Shown: positions 54,889 to 64,000 of the stretch, piece after piece
Position numbering within the stretch: the first letter of the stretch is position 1
Layout of the letters: each line of letters starts with the position of its first letter
Assembly (NCBI GenBank): GCA_022385805.1
Contig: MU277717.1
Span: 124,001-188,000 of the forward strand
Origin: Pilatotrama ljubarskyi
Lineage: Eukaryota > Basidiomycota > Agaricomycetes > Polyporales > Polyporaceae
DNA length: 64,000 nucleotides
Direction of reading: 5' to 3'
The notes under the pieces: generated by a model
The model's database searches: none
Told to the model about the DNA's origin: nothing
What the model saw: only the letters and a program-made list of their open reading frames with translations
Translations under genes and position numbers: made by a program

Positions 54889-55611
54889 TACTATTGTGTG
54901 GTGCAGATCCTGCGGCCGCTACCATTGTCGTGAGTACGTGCATTAGTTCCCCAAGCTACTTATAAGACTAATACTGGTGTTTGGAATGAGTCTCAGAGCA
55001 AGTAAGTCCGCCAGGCATTCGAAGTTGGTCCGATACTCGAGCTCACAAGTTGATACTTACTTGGGTTATCAATCTAGGCGTAGGCACCGGTGCTGTGCCG
55101 CAACACCTCCAATGGATCACTTGACTTTTGGCGGGAAATCCGTTGCACCAGCTCGTAGCGGTTACTCACCCGGTACGATAAGGTACGATCTCAAGTACTC
55201 GTCGAGAGTCGTCGTACCGATACACGTGCGAGGGACGATGTCCTGAGTCCAAGTTGAAGAAGCACGGGCGCTTTGCGATACAGCTTGGAAACAAACCACG
55301 AGCACGTTTGCAGCCGCATGTGCACGTTTATCAATAGCAGCTAAATAGCAGCTCCCAATCACTTCTCTACCAATTCGACAGGTACTGAAAGCACCTGATG
55401 CGGCTTCGAGAAGGTCGTGCGCCGTGTATAAAACCGTCCATCTCCGGCCGGAATTAGCTGTTTCGCGGCCGCATCCACCTGCCAGTGCACCAGCGCGTCA
55501 GCCTGAGGCTCTGGCACCAGTAAGTACTAGAGTAGTATTCGTCGGCGGTACCTGCTGTCAAGAAGGCGATAATCAGCTCATATATACACGCGCTATCCCC
55601 GATCCTCAAAG
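54889..55611. promoter_or_regulatory. Divergent promoter, DcpS and phosphoesterase
   Basis: Holds both promoters. A strong TATA box is annotated separately. A second TATA-like CATATATACACG lies near 55578, directly before the phosphoesterase start. Confidence 0.5.
55427..55432 (+). promoter_or_regulatory. TATA box (TATAAA)
   Basis: The sequence GTGTATAAAACC is a consensus TATA element oriented toward the phosphoesterase, whose start codon is 180 bases downstream. It is one of the few perfect TATAAA words placed sensibly in this window. Confidence 0.45.
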
Positions 55612-57511
55612 ATGATTGGCGCTCCGTTCAGCTTCCAGACGACAGTCCTATATCTGTTGGCGTTGGTAGTGCCGTCTTGGGCAGTTCCGGTCGCACAGAA
55701 TCAATATAGGCTACCACAAAGTGAGTCGCGCGTTCTCTCCTGTCTTGGTCCGCCGTCCTCACAAGCTGCTGCACGCACCATTACAGGTCTGCGGAGGGAA
55801 TCCACCGGCGTCATCCCGCAAGCGCAAGACGTTGACCTGGATCCCTATGCGCACAAGCCTCGCTTGACGTTCCGTAGGGATGGAACCTTCAAGATCACTG
55901 TTTTCTCCGACTTGCACTACGGAGAGAACCCCTGGGACGACTGGGGCCCTCAGCAGGACGTCAACAGCACGCGTCTGATGAATACTGTCTTAGAAGATGA
56001 GAAGCCGGATTATGTGTTCGTGGCGCTTCTTGTCATACTGTGAAAGCTGGTGCGGCAAAGGGACTGACTATCAGCCTGCAGCGTACTGAACGGCGACCTG
56101 ATCACTGGAGAGAGCGAGTGCATACATAAGCTTTCCAGGCGCTGGGACTGATCTGCCTTACTATGTGACAGATACATTCCGAGAGAACTCTACGACCCTC
56201 ATCGACGAGATCGTAGCCCCCCTTAACAGGCTCAAGATTCCCTTTTCGTCGACGCATGGCGTAAGTGCTTGAAATGCCCATAGGAAACGCATGCGCTCAC
56301 CATGTGCTCGAACGACTGCAGAACCATGATAACGAGCCGAACATCACACACGCCGAGGAAATCAGGCGCGAACAGCTCGTCGCGCCGCTGAGCTACACCC
56401 GCGCAGCACCTTCCTGGGCCGACGGAGAGGGATACGGTCCAGGAACGTACTGGGTTCCGGTAAGTCATCAATGTCCCTCCCTAGATACGCTGCACCCTTC
56501 TCAATCCAGTCGACCTCGACCATGCAGGTCTACACGAAGGCCACTGGTGTGTTATCGATTCTCTGTAAGTTCCGAGAATCGTGAACTGAAGAGATTGTCA
56601 GATCGCAACCCCTCCCTCATCCTGTGGTTCTTCGACTCTCGCGGTACGATCCTTGTCACGCACATCCGTCTCAAGCTGTGGCTCACAGCAGGCTCGTGTA
56701 GGCGGCTTCAGCGAAGGCGCGAACTCCACCGCTCTCCCCGACTGGGTCGACGCCTCCGTCGCGAACTGGATCAAGCTGACGGTCTCGCGCATGGACGCCG
56801 CATGGGGACCCGCGGATAAAGTCGAGAGGGGCTCCCTTGTGTTCGTCCACATCCCACCGCAAGTATTCTGCTGTAAAAAGGACATCTTCGCTGTGCTGAC
56901 CGCGCGGCATATTCAGTCATGCCATTCAAGCGCTCCAGCCGGGCCTCAACAGTACCCAGGATCCCGGTCTGAACGGTACGCAGTGTTTCAGACAAGATGC
57001 CCGCGGAGTGCCATTGACATCTGCATGACAGCGGACCTCTTGGGCGAGGGTTCCACGCAAGCCAGTGGTGACCCTGCAAACAATGGGAAGGACCAGCCCT
57101 TCTGGGACGCGGTCAACGCGGAGATCAAGAACCTGCACGGCGTCATCTCAGGCCACGGTGAGAGATGGGCACCAGTAGTCTTACAGTTGTCGGCTCTGAC
57201 AGTTGTCTTTGTGAAGACCATGGAAACGAGTGGTGCAAGCGCGAGCCGACCAAAAACGTGATTTTCTGCTTCGACAAGCACGCCGGGTACGTGGCCCCTT
57301 GCGCTACTCTGCGTGTACAGGGAGTATTACTGACCGGGGATGGATGGATGATACTCGCAGGTATGGCGGCTACAGCAGCGCCGGGTGGGGGCATGGCGTA
57401 CGCAATGTCGTATTCAGGTCGCCCAAGCCGAGCGTGGGACCGGAGACATGGATCCGGATGGAGGACGGGGAGACACATGCGCGTATCGTGCTCGACAGCT
57501 CGTACAACTGA
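55612..57511 (+). CDS. Secreted calcineurin-like metallophosphoesterase (DCR2-like)
   Basis: Exons 55612-55720, 55787-56015, 56082-56113, 56172-56260, 56322-56459, 56527-56545, 56602-56643, 56702-56858, 56917-56975, 57032-57157, 57217-57286 and 57361-57511 give 406 residues. A signal peptide (LYLLALVVPSWAVP) starts near residue 12, so the enzyme is probably secreted or vacuolar. The two-metal phosphoesterase motifs occur in order: VFSDLHYGEN, LNGDLITGEN, GNHDNEP, VFVHIPPH and ISGHDHGNEWC, with all ligand Asp, Asn and His residues present. The tail GGYSSAGWGHGVRN is typical of the fungal DCR2-type group. Two introns appear to start with GC and are listed separately; using them is the only way to keep conserved motifs in frame. 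The substrate is unknown: phosphomonoesters, or phosphoproteins as for yeast Dcr2. Confidence 0.87.
56114..56171 (+). other. GC-AG intron 3 of the phosphoesterase
   Basis: The donor reads GAGA|GCGAGT and the acceptor GTGACAG. It joins LITGE to NTFRENS, in frame within the conserved block. The nearest GT donor breaks the frame. Length is 58 nt. Confidence 0.65.
56859..56916 (+). other. GC-AG intron 8 of the phosphoesterase
   Basis: The donor reads CC|GCAAGT, the consensus form of GC donors, and the acceptor is ATATTCAG. It joins VFVHIPP to HAIQALQPG and so completes the HIPPH metal-site motif. Length is 58 nt. Confidence 0.75.
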
Positions 57512-58317
57512 AGAACAAGATGCTGTCAGGCATAGTCTTGAGTGTACCGTTCGCGACAAATATCATTGGGACGCCACAGATACAAGGTGTCCTCTCGACA
57601 AGCTGCAGAAACACTACAATGTCCATCGAAAGGTAGGAGAGCCAATGAGAAGATGTGTGCGTCAGATAGTCGGAGACCACGTCGTGCATCGAGTGGATCC
57701 GATAGAACAGACGCACGGCCGACAAGAGCCCCGAAGGGTATCTCGCCGAGCCTCGCAATATTGCACACATGTCCACCCAACCTTCCTAGCCTTGCGGCAG
57801 TCCAGCGGGCTCTTTGTTGGTGCGTGTTGAATGGAAGTCACAGGAATGCAGAACAGAGGATAGAGCGAGCTCAAAGCATCCAGGAGTGTGCGAGTTTACG
57901 CGATATGCACCCCGTTATGGCCAGCGCAAAATCAGACGCACCAAAGTGAGATATTCAGAAGTACGACGCAGCACGCGATCTGAACGCATAGCAAGCTCCA
58001 AGAAACAGTGCATAATTGAGAGGTACGCCTGCAATGGAGAGCAAGGATGTTTCGGAGGACAAGAGGCGTGGCGCGCGCGTGAGGTGGCTGGGCGGGTGTT
58101 GTGGTGTGTTTGTGCGCCGGCAAGAGCCGACCATTGTTCGAGTGTGGGCTGCAGCGCGTCTCCGCGTCTCGCCCAGAGGTTGCCATCGTGTTAGCCCCCA
58201 TAAACACCGCGCACAGCCGTCTGCCGTCCTTTCCTCTTCCACGCACCTCTAATCGCCTTCACTTTCTGCTCTATCTTGCGCATCGCGATTATCTTCTGCT
58301 TCAAGCATCTTTCAGCG
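57512..58317. other. Intergenic region, phosphoesterase to disordered gene
   Basis: A tandem spacer with no credible gene; the overlapping frames on both strands are shadows without domains. The last 250 bases are pyrimidine-rich (TCCTCTTCCACGCACC, CTTTCTGCTCTATC), a common fungal promoter and leader composition. Confidence 0.45.
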
Positions 58318-59782
58318 ATGCCGAGAACTCGAGGTGCGGTCAAACCACCCGCAGGCGGCCCAGGTCCTGTCCCCGCCCCCGCCCCCGACCGCGCAGATCC
58401 TTCAGCATCGATGGCGCCCAAGCGGCCACCCATACGACGTGCTGCGTCTGCGGCACCAGCTCTTCCTCCAACTCCACCCAGGACGACTCACAAGCGGAAG
58501 CGACGCTCTCGTTCACGCGTCACTGACTCGTCGTCCGAGGAGGAAGACGAACACGAGGTGCCCGTCGTAGATTCAGATGGCGAGGACGAGCGCGCAAGCA
58601 GCGAGCCCCAGCGCAAGGTCGGCGCGCTGGTCATCGGCCACAAGAAGCGGCGGACGCTCACCCTGGATGCTATTGCTGAGGAACTAAGCGAGGCTACTGC
58701 GGAAGACGCGTTCTGGTTAGGAAACGGGGCGGGATCTTCAAGCGCGAACGGTGGCCAATCTCAACCAAGACATAAGGTCGTCAAGAACAGGGCGCCCACG
58801 CGTGCACGATCGAGGACGCGTTCGCCATCGGCCTCTCCTGCACCACACCTTCTGCGCCGTGGACACACCGGCCTCTTCTCGCCACCTCCATCCCGCCGTG
58901 CGCCTACTATCGTGCCGAGGCCAGCTACTCCTCCCCCAGAACCGAAAGAGAGAAAGCAGAAGGGGAAGGCTACGGCGCTACCTGAACGCGACTCGCCCAA
59001 TAACCCTTTCCTTGTTGGCGATTCCCCCGCTTCGGTTCCCCTTAGTGAAGACCTGAGCTCCCCAGAGCCTCGTACGCCTAAGAAGCACGTGGAGAAGCCC
59101 ACGATCACTTATGTATTGTGCGTTTATTCTCTACCACCACCACCACCACCGCCGCATATACCCTGTTCTCCACCGTGCCAGCTGTCCGTTTTGGAATGTA
59201 CTGACTGTCCCTGTCTTCTTTTCCCATAGCCGCGGTGTGAAGACTCTGCTCGCTAATCCGCACTACCGTTCGCCTGAAGCGGCGGCTGAAGTCGCAGAAC
59301 TCGAGGCCCGCGCGCGGCTCCCTGTTGAGCACCCTGACTTCTCCCCCACTGAGGCGTGCGAGCCAACCCTCCTCTTCCCCGAGGCGCGGAAGCAAGCAAA
59401 CGCCCGCAGGCGGGCTCGAGCAGCCATTCCCGAGCCTTCGTCGCCCACGCCTCATACAAGTAAGCGCAGGGCTCGGGCGGACTCGTCTAGCGACGAGGAG
59501 CATGGAGTCAATCCCAACGTTACGGGCAAGGGCAAGGCCCCAGCAGCAGCACCGGCAGCCGCAGGGCCGTCGGCCGTTCCCGAGGTCGAAGATGCGGAGG
59601 TGTTGTCTGCGGCGCTGGCCGAGCGCGTCGCGAAGCGCATGCGCAAGGGCATATATGCGGACGGAGAGGCTCCCCGAACCCGTCCGAGTAGCACTGCTGG
59701 CGATTCGGACTTGCCGCGTCTGCCTGAGAAAGACCGCAGCGATCCGATGAAGCGCGCGATGGGCCCTGTACGCCCGGCGTGA
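58318..59782 (+). CDS. Disordered nuclear-type protein with a short conserved block
   Basis: Exons 58318-59117 and 59230-59782 give 450 residues. No named domain recognised. The N-terminal half is Pro/Ala/Arg-rich with basic clusters (THKRKRRSRSR) beside an acidic Ser run (TDSSSEEEDEHE), typical of nuclear proteins. The intron splits a block that looks conserved: KPTITYVFRGVKTLLANPHY, followed by VEHPDFSPTEACEPTLLFP. The C-terminus has RRARADSSSDEEHG and a helix LSAALAERVAKRMRKGIY. The 112-nt intron is longer than average and carries a (CCA)n run. The start is the first Met after a stop-free leader; a Met 14 codons upstream (58276) is possible but adds a hydrophobic stretch. Confidence 0.68.
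59133..59150. repeat. Trinucleotide microsatellite (ACC)6
   Basis: Six perfect ACC units lie inside the intron of the disordered-protein gene, 15 bases after the donor. Confidence 0.85.
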
Positions 59783-60515
59783 GCCATTCTCCCCTGGCTG
59801 TTTCGCTTGGCTTTCTGCAGCCTGTTGTTTCACGTTCTCCCCTTTGTCGGTGTGGTATCTTGCCTTGGACCCCGCTTGTTGTTCTTGTTGTTGTGATACC
59901 TCCACTGCTATCCGCATCCGACTCCTCGCCCCCTACCTCCATTCGCTTCTGTCCGTACTCTCGCGCGGACGCTCGTTTTGTCCCGCTTTGATTTGTGCGT
60001 ATCCGACCCCTGCGACACCTCCATCCTACTTCCTCCCACCCTACCTCTCCTATCCTTTCATCACACTCTATCCACCGCGCTCACGCGTGGTCTCGCGATA
60101 CGTACCCGCTGCGATACCTCATCTACACCCTACCTGCCGCTCCGAATGACGTGCTACTACTTCCAGTGCTGTGTCCTCGATTATCATCTTATAGCGTATC
60201 ATCTATACTATCCACCCTCAATGCGCCTTACATACGTACATATTGATATGCTGCCAATGTTATGCGCCGCCGTATGCGTTAGGCTACGGTTTCTACGATG
60301 ATGTCTACGCCCTGCTCGTGTTCTCGCGCTTCTGAGCTTAGCCGCTCTACCGCTTCATCCGTGGACGTACCTAGGTACTCATGCGTCATGGACACGTACT
60401 AGAGGCTCCAAAACATCGTGATTGTGCATGTATCTACTATTTGCTCCCTCTGTATATATACGATACGATATGGGATGATTGGAACGTACGGCGTGGATCA
60501 GGCTTGCGAAACTGC
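59783..60515. other. Convergent 3' spacer, pyrimidine-rich
   Basis: Strongly C/T-rich on the plus strand from about 59880 to 60240, with recurring ACCTCCAT/GATACCTC words in three loosely spaced copies. It should hold the 3' ends of the gene on each side. No gene is seen. Confidence 0.4.
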
Positions 60516-62811
60516 TCAGCCGGTGGCCTGTGTTGCCCCGCGGTACTTGTCGACCTTGAGCCACATCTCGGGCTTGCTGCTGCTTTTGCCGAGGCTTGGG
60601 TAGATGACCCCGGAGTGGTTCCAGACGACGGGCTTGTCCGGTGACAGCTCGAAAGTGAAGTTGGCGAGTAGGAGGGTGAGGACGACCTCTGCAGGTGCAA
60701 TCGACTGCTGGTTGGAACGAGGTATGACTCAAAGAAACTGCGCACGCACTCATTTCGAGCAAAGAGAACTTAAAGCCACTGATGTGAGGAGAGACCAGGT
60801 CAGCCTATAGCGGTCGGAATGGTCGCGTTACAACTCACATGCATGACCGCCCACCGCCCAAGAAGCTCATCCTGCAACATGCTGAGCAAGACCCCAAGAC
60901 AGCTACTGAATGGGTAAACGTACAGGTGCGCATATACCCCAGGATTCGGCGTTTCCTCGACGGCGCGGGGCAAAGGGACGAGCCACCGTTCCGGCTTCCA
61001 CTCGTCCGCATCCTCGCCCCAGAGCGCCTTGTTGCGATTGTATGCGGAGAGCGACATGACCGCGATGGTGCCCTTGGGTATGAATACGCTCTCGATCGAC
61101 GACCCGTCCGTGCCTCGGATGGGCTGAGAGAAGGGTAGGGTCGTATCACGGTACGCTCTTGCGAAGTGGTCAGCATGACGATGTGAGGGTAGACCGATGG
61201 ACATACTGGCGGTACATCTCGGGCACAGGAGAGTAGCTGCGGAGCAACGTCGGAGGACATCCGCAGCAGAAAAGGAGTGGTTACTGACCAGCGTAGTGTC
61301 TCCTTGCACACGGCGTCGAGGTAGGGCAGCGCATGCAGCGCGTCATACGTCAAATCGCTCCCATCGCGCGCCGCCAATATCTCTTGCCGAAGTTTGGATT
61401 GTGCGACAGGGTGCTCGCATAGTACGTGAAGCGCCCTTGCTAGCGCGTTTGAGGTGGTGTCGGTCGCAGCGAACAAGAGCGTAGAGACTTGAGCGACCAG
61501 TTCGTCGTCGGGCAATTTGTCGCGATCGGAGGCCGCACTATTTGCCTTCACTGCAATTCCGTCATTCGCATCAGCACGAGCACTGGAAAGGAGATCCGGG
61601 TTCGCGCACGTAAAATGCTGATGATGTCTTTGCCGGTTCCGAGCTCGCCGTCTTGAAGCGCAGCCTTCTTCTGTCGGATGACCTCCGAGGACTTATCGTG
61701 CAGCGTATTGGAGACGTCTCGCAGTTCCCGAATCGTGCGCAACGGGCTGTAATTCACGCACCATCGAGCGACAGAGGGGAGGCCCATCTTGCGTAGCACC
61801 GTGATCAATTGGTGGTACATCATTGTCTCAGGCACGAAGAACAAAGGGCTGAGCTTTTCAGAGAGGCTATGGCATTGGATGAGACTGTGTGCTCACACGA
61901 ATTGCTTGACGGCCGCCGCAAACGTGTCGGGGGTGTTGTCATCCACGAGCGGATCGAAGGAGTGACCGATCCCCGCTTGGGCTATCAGCTCGAGTGCAGT
62001 TCGACCAGTCCAGCTGAGAACGTCGATGACTTTCGGTCCATCATCGACACGTTTCATGAGAGCAGCGACAAGCTATGGTGCATAGCCGATGAGACTCGTA
62101 GCAGTCGGGCTGTCGGCCGCTGTGGATAGTCACCTTGTCCGTGACCTCGTAGAAAGTAAGAGTCATTTCAGCGACGTGCTTGGTCGAGAAGGCTGGGTGC
62201 AGCATCTTCCGTTGTTTCCTGTGGGTTTCTCCTGGCGATATTTCGATGAATCCAGACTACGTACACAAATCAAAAGACAACGTACCGGCCACACCAATGA
62301 GACCCGGACCAAGGAAGTAGTTGTTGCCTCTGCCCACGTAACGTCAGCTTCAGAATATAGGAACCGGTGCTTGTCAGACTCACTGGGTGAACCATTCTAG
62401 CTCGTCCCAAGACGCCTGATCCTTTGATAATATGCTATATATTGCCGTGGGATCATAGACATATAACCAGTCCTTCTGCAATTGGTGCCAAGTGATTAGA
62501 CTAAGGATTCGCCCGGGAAACTGGCAAGCGGGAACTCACGCTAAAAGGGCCTTTCACTTTGGCGATGGCACCATATACATTATCGAGCATCCTAAAGAAG
62601 CCGAAGGCGTCTCGCGCAGACATCTTCGAGACATGACCTGGTCGATTTCAGCACAACTTCTTCGATAAAGTATCATGGCGAAAGGAGGCATACCTGATAG
62701 CCAGGATCCAACTCGTGGGCCTGGGACTTTCGCGAGAGGCGAAGCCGGCCGCAGGAAGCGGTACAGAAACCACCCCAGGAAGCCAGTCACCGCAAGGAGG
62801 AGTGGAAGCAT
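60516..62811 (-). CDS. Cytochrome P450 monooxygenase
   Basis: Thirteen exons join in frame to 541 residues: 62694-62811, 62540-62637, 62384-62475, 62286-62329, 62134-62231, 61897-62072, 61610-61848, 61289-61550, 61207-61236, 60924-61157, 60839-60871, 60750-60778 and 60516-60688. A membrane anchor (LLLAVTGFLGWFLYRFL) and a proline hinge (LAKVPGPRVGSW) place it on the endoplasmic reticulum. Motifs are C-helix HRKQRKMLHPAFS, I-helix LLFAATDTTSNALA near residue 312, K-helix KETLR near 370, DEWKPERWL near 438 and heme loop FLGGGRSCIGFKF with the ligand Cys near 474. It inserts oxygen using electrons from a P450 reductase. The substrate and CYP family cannot be settled by eye. No neighbouring biosynthetic genes suggest a pathway. 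Confidence 0.9.
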
Positions 62812-64000
62812 ACTGTGCAGGCGAACAGACGGGAGACAGGAACGAGCGCGATCAGTTGATATCTACTATATATCTTCGCGACTCGCCTGCGGTAGCGCTG
62901 GATGATACGAGGACGACTGGGCCCATCTTTGCGGTCCCATTCGGCAAGCTTGGAAGTCTAGAAGGATTCGCATCTCCTCACGATGACAGCAGTACATCAG
63001 TGCGCACCCGCAAGTACGCACGGGATCACCCAAGTGGCTCTGCTGAAAACGTTGATCCCTTGTGAGCAAGTTCACATCAACGTCTCACGGCCCCACACAT
63101 GCTGGCCACCGGCAGCCGGTAGTACTAGTGAGCATCACGCGTTTCCAGCTTAAGCCTGTCATGACGGATCGGCACGTGCCGTAACAAGCGAGTGTATCAC
63201 CGCCAAACTGAATGCCTACACCTGCGATTCCATGCACTTCAGGCAAGCGAGAACATAGTACTTACTCATGTTGCAAGCTGCCATTTGCAGTGCACTGGTC
63301 ATACCGCGTGCTCTGTGCCACTCCGGGTGTCCTGATGGCATGAGTAAGTAACGAACCCAACGGACGCTATATAAGTTCCAATGCTTGGGTGTTCGAGCGA
63401 AGGTTCCGCTGAGTGTCAAGCTGACATGACGGAGGGACGCGTACATATGTAGCTGTTGCGACGGGCTACCATGAAGTTAGCGAAACACCCAAACAAACAC
63501 CTGCAAACACTTAAGCGCTCTGCCACCAGGACTCCGCCACTGCTTGTCCTCGGTCGACCATCCGATTATACTACTATTTGACGGAACAATCTTCGTCACG
63601 CATGCATATGGCAGTCTGTCCGAGATATCAGGTTAAAGGGGCAGTACCGAGCTATCCGACAGAGGAGCGAACCAATCTCCGATGTCGGGCCAACTCCCGC
63701 GACTTCAAAGCTTTCAGCTGCAGGCAGGCAGAATTGGGTTGGCGGCACTGTCGAGTGGGAGCGAACATAGCTTCATAGGCGTAGGCGTAGAACCTACAGT
63801 ATGAATGAACACGAGGCTCGACATATCTGCCATCTTCTTTTCGGCACCTTGCATGCACGGTGCCCGCTCGCCGAGGTACAGATAACCTCGACGTAGGAGT
63901 CCAAGCGTCTGAATGACTCGGAGGAGCGCACCCGTAAGCATTAGCTGTGGTGTGACTCGGATGTAAAGCCGGGGGCAATCAAGAGCTTTTAATGGCCGCT
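62812..64000. other. Right end of window, no gene recognised
   Basis: After the P450 promoter I see only short frames. A TATATAAG word near 63369 could serve a plus-strand transcript, but no coding sequence follows within the window. The minus-strand frames at 63652-63978 have no domain. Confidence 0.35.
62867..62873 (-). promoter_or_regulatory. TATA-like element upstream of the P450
   Basis: TATATAT lies 56 bases upstream of the P450 start codon on its sense strand, a plausible TATA position. The word reads almost the same on both strands, so orientation is inferred from the gene. Confidence 0.4.

Noticed and set aside
60516..62811. Secondary-metabolite cluster around the P450
   Set aside because: No polyketide synthase, terpene synthase or similar core enzyme is nearby; the transporters and GT61 are tens of kilobases away among housekeeping genes.
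1..64000. CRISPR arrays, operons and Shine-Dalgarno sites
   Set aside because: The intron-rich, fungal gene content makes these inapplicable, and no regularly spaced repeats were seen.

Overview
The window is nuclear DNA from a basidiomycete fungus, most likely an Agaricomycete of the wood-decay (polypore-like) type. The evidence is many genes split by 45-70 bp GT-AG introns, a DUF6533 seven-helix membrane protein, a GT61 glycosyltransferase with a fungal gene structure, F-box/LRR proteins and a multi-exon P450. Exons were joined by eye, and phase was checked by requiring every coding sequence to sum to a multiple of three. Two genes keep uncertain joins: the DUF6533 gene throughout, and the last small exon of the F-box/LRR gene. 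Layout from left to right. At 1-8.3 kb there is a large intact Helitron-type transposon ORF on the minus strand (Rep + PIF1-like helicase) with an unusual C-terminal cysteine-protease-like domain. At 8.9-14.7 kb lie a GT61 glycosyltransferase (+), snurportin-1 (-) and the methyltransferase EFM7 (+). At 14.8-21.2 kb lie a DUF6533 membrane protein (-), a gene-poor stretch with a perfect 55-nt palindrome and GGTC-rich repeats, a tiny predicted secreted peptide gene (+) and an F-box/LRR gene (-). At 21.8-31 kb lie an HDAC8/HOS1-like deacetylase (+), an 18-exon oligopeptide transporter (-), a cysteine-containing orphan (-) and the mitochondrial outer-membrane insertase SAM50 (-). At 31-38.4 kb lie a MATE transporter and an MFS transporter (both +). 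At 38.7-45.5 kb lie the TORC2 subunit SIN1/AVO1 (-), an acidic F-box protein (-) and mitochondrial ribosomal protein uS8m (+). At 46-60 kb lie two long disordered proteins in divergent orientation, the scavenger decapping enzyme DcpS (-), a secreted calcineurin-like phosphoesterase (+) and another disordered protein (+). At 60.5-62.8 kb lies a cytochrome P450 (-). Most genes are housekeeping or transport functions in a compact arrangement of convergent and divergent pairs; I see no biosynthetic gene cluster. The most unusual signals are the Helitron-protease fusion, three non-canonical GC-AG introns (two in one gene), the perfect palindrome inside a repeat-like island, an inverted-repeat structure in the snurportin/EFM7 promoter, and the 43-residue secreted peptide ending in a CCCG motif. 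No tRNA, rRNA or CRISPR array was recognised.
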